This document shows, in pieces, positions 32,283-40,750 of a stretch of 64,000 nucleotides of DNA. A program made the translations under genes and the position numbers. Positions within the stretch are counted from its first letter, which is position 1. Each line of letters begins with the position of its first letter. The notes under the pieces are model-generated. The model was given only the letters and a program-made list of their open reading frames with translations. It was not told the DNA's origin and did not search any database. The DNA comes from an uncultured Bacteroidota bacterium. GTDB lineage: Bacteria; Bacteroidota; Bacteroidia; Chitinophagales; Chitinophagaceae. Location: positions 1 to 64,000 of the forward strand of contig CAISPO010000008.1 of assembly GCA_903887415.1 (NCBI GenBank). The letters run 5' to 3'.

Positions 32283-34055
32283 TCATCTATTAAAGCTCCA
32301 TGCTTTGAGGTTGCTGATATCGAGTTCTTTATCGCTGCCGCTATTCCAGACCATGATGCTTACCGAGTCGTAATGCTCATGCGGCAGTTTCATGTCCAGT
32401 GAAATATCTTTGGTTTCACCATCACCAAGCAAGCGATAGATACGGATCATATTTTCTTTTACAACTCCTTTGCCGGGTTTATTTTTATCGACGAGCCGCA
32501 CCACATACTGCGCCATTTTCCACACATCCCATTCCTTTTGCGTGCAGTGAAATGTGGCCTGTACCCGCAGCCATTTTGCATTGTCGCCTGTAAAGGCAAA
32601 GCTATACGTAGGGCTCACCTGCACCTGGTTGTTCAATTCGATGTGTTTGGCGCTATCGGTCCCTATGCCGCGAAGCATATCGTTTTGATAGAGTAACTGC
32701 AAATCCTGCGGGGCGGATTCATACAGGTCGGTGTTGTCCCTTAATACTATTGTATTTGCAGGCGCGCTCCAGCGGCCCGCGACCCGCCAGAAATAATGTT
32801 TGGTCATACAATCGCTGTCGTACAGATCGCCTTTGTGGTAGTGCCAGGTAACCCAGATATTGAAGTAAAGAAACACCAATGCAATTGGCCCGATTATATA
32901 CAATAATATCTTCCGGTCGAGTGCAGCGCTCACCAGCGCAGCCAGCGGGAACATGAGCAGCGGGTAACTTTGCACCATGGCCCTGCCGCCGTACCACCAG
33001 ATGTCCCATGCTGAGACTATGTAGTAGTTGAGCAGGCAAAAAACGACTATAGCCACTTTGTTCCGTCCCTTTATTAAAAAGGGGATAAAACCCGCGATCG
33101 CCAGCATCAGCATAGGGGCATAGGTGAGCCAGCCGCAGCGGTAGTTAAGGCCATAAAGGAACCAGTGCGGGTGTTTCCATGAAAAACTCTGGTCGCCATA
33201 ACTATACACCAGCCAGTGCCCTGAGACATGCTTCCAATAAAAGAGCTGAATAGAAATAACCAGTACCGCGCACATCCCGGCAAGCAGCAGGCTTTTGAAT
33301 TGTTTTGCGATGAGAGCAATGCGGTCCTTTATCTCAGCCAGGGAGATACGCTCCATGCCCCACAGCAGCGGGATAAGGCAGGAAATAATATCAGTGGGCC
33401 GGGTAAGCGTAGCCAGGCCCACAAGCAGCCCTATTCTGATCGCGTACTTTATTTTGAAGGACTGATAAAAATAATGGGTGTTCAGCAATAGGAACACATA
33501 AACGGTAAACAGCCAGCAGTGCGACATGCCGCAGTCCACTGACGAATAATTCAGGTAATTGCTGCCAAACACCAACAGAAGAAGCGTGATCGCAACGACT
33601 TTGTCATCGTAAAATATCAGGAGCAGTTTTCTTAAATACCACAGCCCCAGAACAGAGATCAGAAAACCACCGAGTTGTATCCCTAGCTGGTATGGTGGTG
33701 AGAAGCCATCTCGCGGGTAGCCCAGCGCACCTGCAGCCAAATGGGCGGCAGTAAAGAAAGGGAGAAACATGACCGCCATGCCCGATGAATACTTCATCAC
33801 GTAGTTGCCATTATCCAGCTTCATGCCCTGTTGAAAATCATCGCCCGTCGGCCCGTATTTATTCAGAATACTGTCTTTGAATCCCTGGTGTTCAAGGTCA
33901 TGGTATATAAACAAGGAAGGGAGATACCAGTAATAGCCGGAAACATCCCATGCAATAGCCGCCTCACTCCCTTGCTGTTTCCAGCGCGGGTAAAAGAAGA
34001 ACGATGTGCAGCACATCAGCAGCAGGCAAAAGATATATGTGATACGTGAGGCCAT
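32283..34055 (-). CDS. Polytopic membrane protein, GT-C-like
   Basis: 590 residues with about ten or more hydrophobic helices (for example ITYIFCLLLMCCTSFFFYP, VAITLLLLVFGSNYL, SLLLAGMCAVLVISIQLFYW, ILLYIIGPIALVFLYFNIWV) and a soluble C-terminal domain of about 150 residues that looks all-beta. After the first helix lies AWDVSGYYWYLPSLFIYHD, in the place of the acidic loop of GT-C glycosyltransferases such as ArnT. It may glycosylate lipid or surface polymer, but no donor or acceptor is suggested by the neighbours. Assignment is tentative. Confidence 0.65.
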   Translation of the reverse strand: MASRITYIFCLLLMCCTSFFFYPRWKQQGSEAAIAWDVSGYYWYLPSLFIYHDLEHQGFKDSILNKYGPTGDDFQQGMKLDNGNYVMKYSSGMAVMFLPFFTAAHLAAGALGYPRDGFSPPYQLGIQLGGFLISVLGLWYLRKLLLIFYDDKVVAITLLLLVFGSNYLNYSSVDCGMSHCWLFTVYVFLLLNTHYFYQSFKIKYAIRIGLLVGLATLTRPTDIISCLIPLLWGMERISLAEIKDRIALIAKQFKSLLLAGMCAVLVISIQLFYWKHVSGHWLVYSYGDQSFSWKHPHWFLYGLNYRCGWLTYAPMLMLAIAGFIPFLIKGRNKVAIVVFCLLNYYIVSAWDIWWYGGRAMVQSYPLLMFPLAALVSAALDRKILLYIIGPIALVFLYFNIWVTWHYHKGDLYDSDCMTKHYFWRVAGRWSAPANTIVLRDNTDLYESAPQDLQLLYQNDMLRGIGTDSAKHIELNNQVQVSPTYSFAFTGDNAKWLRVQATFHCTQKEWDVWKMAQYVVRLVDKNKPGKGVVKENMIRIYRLLGDGETKDISLDMKLPHEHYDSVSIMVWNSGSDKELDISNLKAWSFNR

Positions 34056-34174
34056 CAGGGTGAAAAGGTTAAAATTAAACGTTCATAGTCACAACGGCAT
34101 ATCAGGAGAAAAACAAAGCCAGGTTCGATGCAACCTTAGCCATCTTCAAATTTTCAAACCCGCAGGCAGGCAGG

Positions 34175-34918
34175 TTATTCCAGCACCCCTTCTTTGATCT
34201 CCGTCCATAAAGCCCGGTAACAAGTATTGGCATAACCGGACGGCGCAAAAACCTCAAGCGGCGCGTGTTTTATCCCCATTTTTTCTACTTCCGAAAGATT
34301 AGGGATGTAGTGCTCAAAAAAGCGCTTGTCTTTATACAATTGCTGCATGGTATCGTTGTGCATATTCTTTCGGGTATCGGCCATAGTGAAGAAGCACATC
34401 ATTTTGCTCAGATCAATGTCTTTATCTTCAAAATAAGCCTTTACCTGTTCGTAAGTGCGGACAGACAAGGTAGTAGGTATGACCGGCATCAACACCGCAT
34501 CAGAAGCGAAAAAAATATTGTCGGCCACATTGGAGAAGCCGGGAGCACAATCAATGAAAACGAAATCATAGTCTGCAGCTATATCCTTTAGCAGGTTTTT
34601 GAAATACTTTTTTGTTCCGTGCTGGGAGTCAAGGAGAATATCCAGCTTCCTTGCCGAGTTATCGACAGGTATTATATTGAGCCGCTCATACTCCGTAGGC
34701 ACGATCGCCTCACTTATGGAGAGGTCGTGCTCTATTATTTTCTTCACGCTGCTTTTGCTTGTTGCGTGTGCATGATAATAATAGCTGGCTGCGCCTTGCG
34801 GATCGAGGTCCCAGATCAGGGTCCGAAAACCATCTTTGGCGGCCATATAAGCGAAGTTGACGCAGGAGGCTGTTTTGCCTACCCCGCCTTTAAGATTATA
34901 AAGAGATGCGATGAACAT
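34175..34918 (-). CDS. Orphan ParA/MinD-type ATPase
   Basis: 247 residues: deviant Walker A KGGVGKT (10-16), Walker A' LIWDLDPQGAASY (34-46), Walker B FVFIDCAPGF, and VLMPVIPTTLSVRTYEQV. Such ATPases position DNA or protein cargo on the nucleoid. No parB, parS-like array or cargo gene is next to it: neighbours are a membrane protein and DUF2461. It could serve a chromosomally encoded positioning task other than chromosome partition. Confidence 0.88.
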   Translation of the reverse strand: MFIASLYNLKGGVGKTASCVNFAYMAAKDGFRTLIWDLDPQGAASYYYHAHATSKSSVKKIIEHDLSISEAIVPTEYERLNIIPVDNSARKLDILLDSQHGTKKYFKNLLKDIAADYDFVFIDCAPGFSNVADNIFFASDAVLMPVIPTTLSVRTYEQVKAYFEDKDIDLSKMMCFFTMADTRKNMHNDTMQQLYKDKRFFEHYIPNLSEVEKMGIKHAPLEVFAPSGYANTCYRALWTEIKEGVLE

Positions 34919-34963
34919 ACTTCAAATTCAAAAAGTAAAAGCCTGGCTGCCAGCAGGCAGGCC

Positions 34964-34971
34964 CAAAAATA
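34964..34971 (-). promoter_or_regulatory. -7 box upstream of the ParA gene
   Basis: The minus strand reads TATTTTTG, 45 bp before the ParA ATG. CAAA (TTTG on the minus strand) 23 bp further upstream could be the -33 element. Confidence 0.4.
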
Positions 34972-34983
34972 TAACAACCCTAT

Positions 34984-35031
34984 GATTTCTATTCCAAAAT
35001 ACAAATTCCAAATCACAAATTCCTATTTTTG
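34984..35031. repeat. A-rich stutter sequence between parA and DUF2461
   Basis: ATTCCAAAAT, AAATTCCAAAT (35003-35013) and ACAAATTCC follow each other. AAATTCCAAAT is the word found also at 1092, 2966 and (reversed) 8250. A -7 box match TATTTTTG (35024-35031) for the plus-strand gene ends the block. Confidence 0.5.
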
Positions 35032-35050
35032 ATGCCCATAACCGTTTCTT

Positions 35051-35710
35051 ATGCTACAGCCAACAACTATCTCCTTTATTGAGAAACTCGCCAGGAATAA
35101 TAACAAGGCATGGTTTGACAAACACCGGGACGACTACCAGGCTGCGAAGGAAGATTATGAAACCTTTGTAGCAGCAGTGCTTGAGGGACTTGGAAGCATA
35201 GAGCCATTATTTAAAGAACAGCACGCTAAAGACTGCATCTTCCGCATATTCAGGGATGTGCGGTTCTCTAAAGACAAAACGCCCTACAAAGCACACTTCG
35301 GTGCATTTTTCAGCAAGGGTGGGCGCAAGTATCCGGGGGCGGGTTATTATTTTCACCTGGAGCCGGGCGGCAAGAGCTTTGCCGGCGGCGGCCTTTGGGT
35401 ACCCGAAGCGCCACTGCTGAAGGCCGTGCGTCAGGAAATAGATTATAATTTTAAGGACTTTAGCGGAATAGTTGAAGACAAAAAATTCAAAAAATTGTTT
35501 GGCCAAATAAATGGTGAGCAGCTAAAAACAAACCCGCAAGGTTACACTGAAGATAATCCCGCGATCGGATATTTGAAAATGAAGAGTTTTACGGTATCCT
35601 GCAATATTCCAGATGCAGATGTAGCGGGCAAAGGACTGATAAAGAAAACGATGGACGTATTCACGACCATGCGGCCCTTTATAGATTTTTTAAACAGGTC
35701 GGTGGGCTGA
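35051..35710 (+). CDS. DUF2461 (TIGR02453) family protein
   Basis: 219 residues covering the family end to end: FIEKLARNNNKAWFDKHRDDY near the N-terminus, FRIFRDVRFSKDKTPYKAHFGAFF (about 72-95), the GGRKYPGAGYYFHLEPGG block, AGGGLWVPEAPLLKAVRQEI, and LKMKSFTVSCNIPD. The family is widespread and conserved but its function is not established. It ends one base before the convergent gene at 35712. Confidence 0.92.
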   Translation: MLQPTTISFIEKLARNNNKAWFDKHRDDYQAAKEDYETFVAAVLEGLGSIEPLFKEQHAKDCIFRIFRDVRFSKDKTPYKAHFGAFFSKGGRKYPGAGYYFHLEPGGKSFAGGGLWVPEAPLLKAVRQEIDYNFKDFSGIVEDKKFKKLFGQINGEQLKTNPQGYTEDNPAIGYLKMKSFTVSCNIPDADVAGKGLIKKTMDVFTTMRPFIDFLNRSVG

Positions 35711-35711
35711 A

Positions 35712-35960
35712 TCAATTACGGAATACGAGAAATTCAAATGGCTTATCGCAACATTCCTGCTGCTTTTTTCTGCGGCCTTTCGCAGGCGTCTGCTTGGTTT
35801 TGTGATATACGTCGAGCAGTTCCCCTGCTCCCATCACTTGCTTATCGGTGTCTATTTTGTTCACTAGCGACATTAACTCCTCTATTCGCTCATCAAAATG
35901 ATCTGACCAGTGTTGCGCTACTTTTGCCGTAACTAGTAATTCCCGTACAGTTTGCTTCAT
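35712..35960 (-). CDS. Small conserved-looking hypothetical protein
   Basis: 82 residues, unrecognised. The N-terminal half is helical and amphipathic (VRELLVTAKVAQHWSDHFDERIEEL...); the C-terminal half is basic with KGRRKKQQECC. There is no signal peptide or membrane helix. Start and stop fit neatly between DUF2461 (1-bp gap, convergent) and hflX upstream. It could bind nucleic acid or a partner protein, but that is only inferred from charge. Confidence 0.55.
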   Translation of the reverse strand: MKQTVRELLVTAKVAQHWSDHFDERIEELMSLVNKIDTDKQVMGAGELLDVYHKTKQTPAKGRRKKQQECCDKPFEFLVFRN

Positions 35961-36097
35961 AAGACGAATTTTGAGGGTTACTCTAAGTTAAAACATTTTT
36001 TCGCTTCGGGGCATAGCAAAAAAGAATATGTAGCTATTTTTTTCTAAAAAGCCTGCATATTTATTTGTTTGATAAAAACTAATTCGCAAACAAACTA

Positions 36098-37285
36098 CTA
36101 ATAAAATTTGGTGAGATATGGATACCGCTCTTCGTAAAGTTTCTTCACTTTTGTAAGTATCGTATTCCGCAAAGTATCCAGGTTGCGGCGCTGTGTAGCG
36201 GATACAAATATGGCTGAGTTGTTGGTGAGCAACTGCCATCGGTTCTCTAACTGATTTATAAGGTCTTGCTTCACTTCCTCATCCAGCCAGGGGTCGAACA
36301 CCTGTTGTTCATACAGGTCCATCTTATTGAAAATGGTGAGTGAGGGCTTGTCAAACGCGCCTATTTCCTGCAGGGTTTTATTCACCACACCCATCTGTTC
36401 TTCATATCCGTGGTGCGAAATATCCACTACATGTAGCAGGCAGTCGGCTTCGCGCACCTCGTCAAGTGTGCTTTTGAAGCTCTCTACAAGATGGTGGGGC
36501 AGTTTCCTGATGAAACCTACCGTGTCGCTGAGCAGGAAAGGAGAATGTTCAAAAACAACTTTGCGTGTAGTGGTGTCCAGTGTTGCAAAGAGTTTGTTCT
36601 CGGCAAATACATCCGCCTTGCTCAGTGCATTCATCAGCGTACTCTTGCCCACATTGGTATAACCTACGAGCGCTACTCTTATATATTCACCACGCTCCTT
36701 GCGTTGTGTCATAGCCTGCTTGTCTATCTCGCCCAGCCTTTTGCGGAGCAGGGCTATTTTGTCCTTTACTATACGGCGGTCGGTTTCTATTTCCGTTTCA
36801 CCCGGCCCCCTGCTGCCAATGCCTCCGCCCTGACGCTCCAGGTGTTTCCACATACCCTTGAGGCGAGGCAGCAGATATTGGTATTGGGCAAGTTCCACCT
36901 GCACTTTCGCTGAAGCAGTTTTCGCCCGGCTGGCGAAGATATCCAGTATCAGGTCACTCCGGTCTATCACTTTTACACCCACCTCGTCTGATATATTGCC
37001 GATCTGCGAGCCGGTCAGCTCATCGTCAAATATTACCAGCGACACACCTTTCGCCTTCACATACTCTTTTATTTCTTCCAGCTTTCCCTTGCCCACAAAT
37101 GTCTTGCTGTCCGGCTTGGGCAGCTTCTGCATAAAGGTTTTCACAGTAAGCGCACCTGCGGTCTCGGCCAGAAATTCCAGCTCCACCAGGTATTCCTTTA
37201 CATGTATCTCCGTCTGCTCCTTGTATATGAGCCCCACCAGCACTGCTTTTTCCTGGTCCTGTATTTTATTTTGTTTGTCGAGCAC
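36098..37285 (-). CDS. hflX: Ribosome-associated GTPase HflX
   Basis: Binds and splits stalled 70S ribosomes in heat-shocked or stressed cells. The N-terminal HflX domain (about 1-180) includes KTFVGKGKLEEIKEYV, VIFDDELTGSQIGNI and GGIGSRGPGETEIETDRR. The G domain (about 200-360) has GYTNVGKST, a DTVGFIRKLPHHLVESFKSTL switch region and NKMD. Length 395 is normal. A variable repeat-bearing region lies upstream. Confidence 0.96.
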   Translation of the reverse strand: MLDKQNKIQDQEKAVLVGLIYKEQTEIHVKEYLVELEFLAETAGALTVKTFMQKLPKPDSKTFVGKGKLEEIKEYVKAKGVSLVIFDDELTGSQIGNISDEVGVKVIDRSDLILDIFASRAKTASAKVQVELAQYQYLLPRLKGMWKHLERQGGGIGSRGPGETEIETDRRIVKDKIALLRKRLGEIDKQAMTQRKERGEYIRVALVGYTNVGKSTLMNALSKADVFAENKLFATLDTTTRKVVFEHSPFLLSDTVGFIRKLPHHLVESFKSTLDEVREADCLLHVVDISHHGYEEQMGVVNKTLQEIGAFDKPSLTIFNKMDLYEQQVFDPWLDEEVKQDLINQLENRWQLLTNNSAIFVSATQRRNLDTLRNTILTKVKKLYEERYPYLTKFY

Positions 37286-37290
37286 CGTAT

Positions 37291-37445
37291 AAAATTAGTC
37301 TAAAGTATTAAGTAGAAAGTCTAAAGTTGTTGATAACGAAAATAGTGTTAAGTATTAAGTAGAAAATATAATGCCAGTACCGCATCAAATTTTCGAAAGA
37401 CTAAGCAATCGCGAATATATCGGGAGCTTTAGACTTTCTGCCCGG
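37291..37445. repeat. Repeated TAAGTATTAAGTAGAAA words with a 13-bp inverted repeat
   Basis: The word AGTATTAAGTAGAAA occurs twice (near 37303 and 37357). AGAAAGTCTAAAG (37314-37326) is the exact reverse complement of CTTTAGACTTTCT (37427-37439), 100 bp away. The block fills the gap between hflX and the arginase-fold gene and holds no gene. Confidence 0.6.
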
Positions 37446-37460
37446 ACGTTAGACAAGAAA

Positions 37461-38594
37461 TCACAGCAGCCTTTCCTGCGCCCGCAGCCACCTTTCCGGT
37501 ATCTCATCATTGCAGGCCACAAGGTAGTCATTGTAGGAGCAGGGCACATAAGACTGATCGGGCAGCTTCATCCACCACCGGTTGGTACGCTTGCTTTTCA
37601 GGAATACGGTATCGTTGTCTGTAAATGCAACATTGAACATGATGAACTCTTCGCGGTCGGTTAGTTTTGCTTCTGTTTTACGCACCAGGTAGCCGTCAAC
37701 AAAATACCAGATCATCTGTGAAATAAGTCTGGCAGTCATATCGTGGCTATCGTTGCCATTGTCGTAGCCATATATCCCAAAAGAAGTAAGCGCCTCGCTC
37801 ATGCCTGCATAGCGGGTGAGCAGGCAAGTGTCTTCGCCGGTAAGGCCGTTTGGCGAACCATTAATGTTTGCCGGGCAGTCGGAATATCGCACTGCCGACA
37901 TATCGAAGCTGAACATATTGCTGGTGCGCAGCACGGGCTCCATATCTTCTATATGCTCCCGCACTTTACCCAACCTGAAAAAGTCAAACCGCAGCTTGTC
38001 CAGCGTTTCCAGCATCTGGGGGTGTGCGTAATAACTTTGGAAAGCAATGTGGTTATAGTGCGACATGAAATTCGGCGTACCTGTTAGCATATCCATCAGG
38101 TAGCTGCGGTCGGTAACTGATTCTGTTTCGTCAAGGTCTATAAGCATATCCGCCACGGAGGCTACTGCCATCTGCTCTGCTTTTTTAAACACTTCGTATT
38201 GCTGTAGTGTAAGGTCGTGGCTGCCGCCAAGCACTACTGCTATTTTACCGGCGTCATGAATCTCTCTAAGCACGATAAGCAGCGCTGCGCGGGTATCTCC
38301 AAGTGTGGCGCCCTGCCTGATGTTGCCGGCATCTGCTATTGTAATGCCGGCATGCCAGTAATACATTTTGTACAACTGTTCGCGTATCGCATCAGGGCCA
38401 TTGCTATATTCCGCATTTGCATCAGCTCCGCGCCATTCCCCGCAGCCTACAATAATAATATCCGCATCATCCCAGTCGAATGCCCGCTCTGTTGCGCATT
38501 TAATATTCGCTCCCCACTGCTGCTGCTGGTAGGTACCGGGTTGTTTCGATTCTATAAAATAGTCTTTTTCAAAAAAAGCGCTCAGGTCCTGCAT
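37461..38594 (-). CDS. Arginase/agmatinase-fold protein with altered metal site
   Basis: 377 residues. The fold is recognisable by DIIIVGCGEWRG, VVLGGSHDLTLQQYE (about 118-132) and LLSFDMSA-type strand MFSFDMSAVRYSDC. Active ureohydrolases hold two Mn ions with GGDH, DAHxD and SFDxD. Here the first keeps its His, but the second reads MLIDLDETE (no His) and the third SFDMS (one Asp). Catalysis of the usual kind is doubtful. Bacteroidota carry such proteins annotated as formimidoylglutamase. The conserved surface block YNHIAFQSYYAHPQMLE suggests a kept function. Confidence 0.75.
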   Translation of the reverse strand: MQDLSAFFEKDYFIESKQPGTYQQQQWGANIKCATERAFDWDDADIIIVGCGEWRGADANAEYSNGPDAIREQLYKMYYWHAGITIADAGNIRQGATLGDTRAALLIVLREIHDAGKIAVVLGGSHDLTLQQYEVFKKAEQMAVASVADMLIDLDETESVTDRSYLMDMLTGTPNFMSHYNHIAFQSYYAHPQMLETLDKLRFDFFRLGKVREHIEDMEPVLRTSNMFSFDMSAVRYSDCPANINGSPNGLTGEDTCLLTRYAGMSEALTSFGIYGYDNGNDSHDMTARLISQMIWYFVDGYLVRKTEAKLTDREEFIMFNVAFTDNDTVFLKSKRTNRWWMKLPDQSYVPCSYNDYLVACNDEIPERWLRAQERLL

Positions 38595-38600
38595 ATGCTA

Positions 38601-38626
38601 AAGTCAAAAGTTAAAATTCAAAACCC
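38601..38626. repeat. A-rich stutter word upstream of the arginase-fold gene
   Basis: Contains TCAAAAGTTAAAA (38604-38616), shared exactly with the infA-rpmJ spacer (4229-4241), followed by ATTCAAAACCCAAAA. It sits immediately upstream of the ATG at 38594, between it and a -7-like box at 38681-38688 (minus strand TACATTTG). Confidence 0.5.
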
Positions 38627-38806
38627 AAAAATGCTCGGTTTATATTTCCTGTAAAATGTTTCACACAGGCTAAAAGTACACAAATGTAAATTCAAAAAAA
38701 CAATACTCCCGCCGTTGCCTCAAAGAACACATACTCATGAAATACATTATTGTTAAAAATAGTTAACCGCCATATTATTATATCCTTAAATGCCCGTGGT
38801 TTTTTA

Positions 38807-38814
38807 TACTTTTG
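38807..38814 (+). promoter_or_regulatory. -7 box upstream of ftsX
   Basis: TACTTTTG matches TAnnTTTG. Transcription would begin near 38820, downstream of the longest open-frame start at 38790, so translation must start later. This helps choose 38871 (or 38835) as the ftsX start. Confidence 0.5.
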
Positions 38815-38870
38815 AGCGCAGCAACCACTGCCGGATGCAGGCCCGGATCGCAAAGCGGGAAATAGTAAAC

Positions 38871-39728
38871 ATGGCTACAGGAAAAAAAGGGAAAGCAACT
38901 TATTTTAATGCCATTATGGGTGTAGCCCTGGTGCTGTTCCTGATTGGCGTACTTGGGTGGCTGCTTATCAACGGCAGGGCATTATCACGCGCATTCAAGG
39001 AAGAGCTGGAAGTGAATGTGGACTTTCATGATAATGTAACCGACGAGAGCGTGAACAGGATGAAAGGGATACTGATGAAGCAGCCCTTTGTCAGAGATGC
39101 ACATATCATTACCAAGGATGAAGCAATGAAAATGGAAAACCAGGTGGAAGGCGGCAATATGATGGACTTCCTGGGCTACAACCCCCTGTTTACTTCCATA
39201 ACCATGAAGCTGAATGAGGAATACGTAAATAAAGACAGCCTCAGCAAGATCAAAAAATTTGTGCTTCAGAGCAATGTGGTGCGGGATATGACCTGGCCCA
39301 ATGTAGTTGTGGACCAAATGGACAGTAACCTGAAAAAAATAGGGATCATACTAGGGGGTATTACTTTCGTATTGCTCATCGTGGTTATCTTCCTTATTGA
39401 TAATACCGTCCGCCTGGCTATGTTCAGCAGCAGGTTTATTATTAAGACCATGCAGATGGTGGGTGCTACCCGCTCATTTATCACCCGGCCTTTCGATCTG
39501 CGCGCTTTTATCAATGGCCTCATCAGCGGAGTGGTGGCTGTTCTCGGTTTGTGGATCGTTATGTCGTTTGCCAATGCACAACTACCCGTGCTAAAGACAC
39601 TTACTGACCCCATTTTACTTGCAGCGCTTATTGTGAGCATGCTGGTACTGGGCATTATTATATCTATGATCAGCACACACAGGTCAGTAGTGAAGTATCT
39701 GAAAATGCATATTGACGACCTTTATTGA
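38871..39728 (+). CDS. ftsX: Cell division protein FtsX
   Basis: Permease-like subunit that with FtsE controls septal peptidoglycan hydrolases. From the start at 38871 (MATGKKGKATYF) there are 285 residues: one N-terminal transmembrane helix (ALVLFLIGVLGWLLI), a periplasmic domain of about 130 residues, and three C-terminal helices (GGITFVLLIVVIFLI, LISGVVAVLGLWIVM, ALIVSMLVLGIIISMIS). The conserved cytoplasmic block ARLMFSSRF appears as RLAMFSSRFIIKTMQMVGAT. The start at 38835 is the alternative. ftsE is not adjacent. The next gene is DUF3098, its usual partner in Bacteroidota. Confidence 0.93.
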   Translation: MATGKKGKATYFNAIMGVALVLFLIGVLGWLLINGRALSRAFKEELEVNVDFHDNVTDESVNRMKGILMKQPFVRDAHIITKDEAMKMENQVEGGNMMDFLGYNPLFTSITMKLNEEYVNKDSLSKIKKFVLQSNVVRDMTWPNVVVDQMDSNLKKIGIILGGITFVLLIVVIFLIDNTVRLAMFSSRFIIKTMQMVGATRSFITRPFDLRAFINGLISGVVAVLGLWIVMSFANAQLPVLKTLTDPILLAALIVSMLVLGIIISMISTHRSVVKYLKMHIDDLY

Positions 39729-39766
39729 TTTTTTTGATTTAGCTTTTTTAACCTAATATTGCGATT

Positions 39767-40117
39767 ATGTCAACAGGAAAAACAGGAACAACACCCCCGC
39801 CCTCACAAGCAGCTCCGGCGGCTAAAGCCACACCTGCGGTGAAACCACTAAAAGCTGCAATGCCGAAAAAAGAAGTGTCCTTTTTGTTTGATAGGGAGAA
39901 CTATATGTGGATGATAGGCGGTGCAGCGCTGATACTTATCGGTTTTATGCTCATGTCTGGCGGTAAAAGCGCCAATCCGCATGAGTTTCATTATGATGAG
40001 ATCTATAGTTTCCGCCGCATCACCCTGGCACCAATCGTCGTTTTGCTCGGCTTCTTTGTAGAGGTTTATGCCATTATGAAGAAACCAAAGGAAACTATGC
40101 AGGAATCACAACTGTAA
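39767..40117 (+). CDS. DUF3098 membrane protein
   Basis: 116 residues: a Pro/Ala/Lys-rich cytoplasmic start, then FLFDRENYMWMIGGAALILIGFMLMSGG and a second helix ITLAPIVVLLGFFVEVYAIM. The NYxWMxxGxxxIxxGF pattern with a second helix is the DUF3098 signature. In many Bacteroidota it follows ftsX and precedes uppP and truB. Here uppP is absent and a terminator follows directly. Its role is unknown; the gene pairing suggests cell-wall work. Confidence 0.9.
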   Translation: MSTGKTGTTPPPSQAAPAAKATPAVKPLKAAMPKKEVSFLFDRENYMWMIGGAALILIGFMLMSGGKSANPHEFHYDEIYSFRRITLAPIVVLLGFFVEVYAIMKKPKETMQESQL

Positions 40118-40137
40118 AATACAGCCATATTATTTGG

Positions 40138-40166
40138 AAAGGACAGGCGCTCGCTTGTCCTTTTTT
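40138..40166 (+). terminator. Intrinsic terminator of ftsX-DUF3098
   Basis: AAAGGACAGGC pairs with GCTTGTCCTTT (one G-U pair), followed by six T. It lies 20 bp after the DUF3098 stop, in the convergent gap before the histone-like gene. Confidence 0.85.
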
Positions 40167-40191
40167 ATTTGCATCCAACACTGCTCGCCTC

Positions 40192-40221
40192 AAAAGAAAA
40201 GCGGCGCAAAATATGCGCCGC
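40192..40221 (-). terminator. Intrinsic terminator of the histone-like gene
   Basis: On the minus strand a perfect 8-bp stem GCGGCGCA/TGCGCCGC (40201-40208 with 40214-40221) is followed by TTTTCTTTT. Back to back with the plus-strand terminator at 40138-40166. Confidence 0.85.
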
Positions 40222-40246
40222 AGTATCTTTTGTATTTTATAGTTTG

Positions 40247-40750
40247 TTATTCTGCCGATGTTACAATTATTGCCGCATCGCTATCCATCATATTATCAGG
40301 CATAGATATCGCTTCTATCACCTCTATTACCATTGGCATCTCCGGCGCAGGCATTGGCATTGCCGCCACTGGCTTCTTCGCTACCGGCTTTTTAGGCGCG
40401 GCTTTCTTCACTGCTGCCTTTTTCACGGGCGCTGCCTTCTTCGGTGCCGCTTTTTTGGGCGCTGCCTTTTTAGGCGCTGCCTTCTTTACAACTTTTTTAG
40501 GCGCGGCTTTCTTCGGCGCGGCTTTCTTTACCGCCTTTTTTGCAGGCGACGCTTTCTTTGGCGCTGCTTTTTTAACCGCCTTTTTGGGCGCTACTTTTTT
40601 TGGCGCGGCTTTCTTCGGTGCCGCCTTCTTTACAACTTTTTTTGGTGCTGCTTTCTTCGCAGGCGCTGCTTTTTTGGGCGCTGCTTTTTTGGCGGCGGCT
40701 TTCTTAGGCGCTGCTTTTTTCGGTGCTGCTTTTTTCTTGGAAGTTGCCAT
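40247..40750 (-). CDS. Lysine/alanine-rich histone H1-like protein
   Basis: 167 residues. Residues 1-125 are almost only Lys, Ala, Pro and Val in repeated KKAAPKKAAPKK units, like eukaryotic H1 tails and the HctB/AlgP-type nucleoid proteins. The last about 40 residues differ: Met/Pro rich and acidic (MPAPEMPMVIEVIEAISMPDN). It probably coats or compacts DNA by charge, with the acidic end as a self-inhibitory or partner-binding tail (inference). The repeat DNA is prone to length change. It is a lone gene with its own terminator. Confidence 0.85.
   Translation of the reverse strand: MATSKKKAAPKKAAPKKAAAKKAAPKKAAPAKKAAPKKVVKKAAPKKAAPKKVAPKKAVKKAAPKKASPAKKAVKKAAPKKAAPKKVVKKAAPKKAAPKKAAPKKAAPVKKAAVKKAAPKKPVAKKPVAAMPMPAPEMPMVIEVIEAISMPDNMMDSDAAIIVTSAE

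Noticed and set aside
34175-34918. Chromosome partition locus (parABS)
   Set aside because: Only the ATPase is present; no parB and no parS-like palindromes are nearby.
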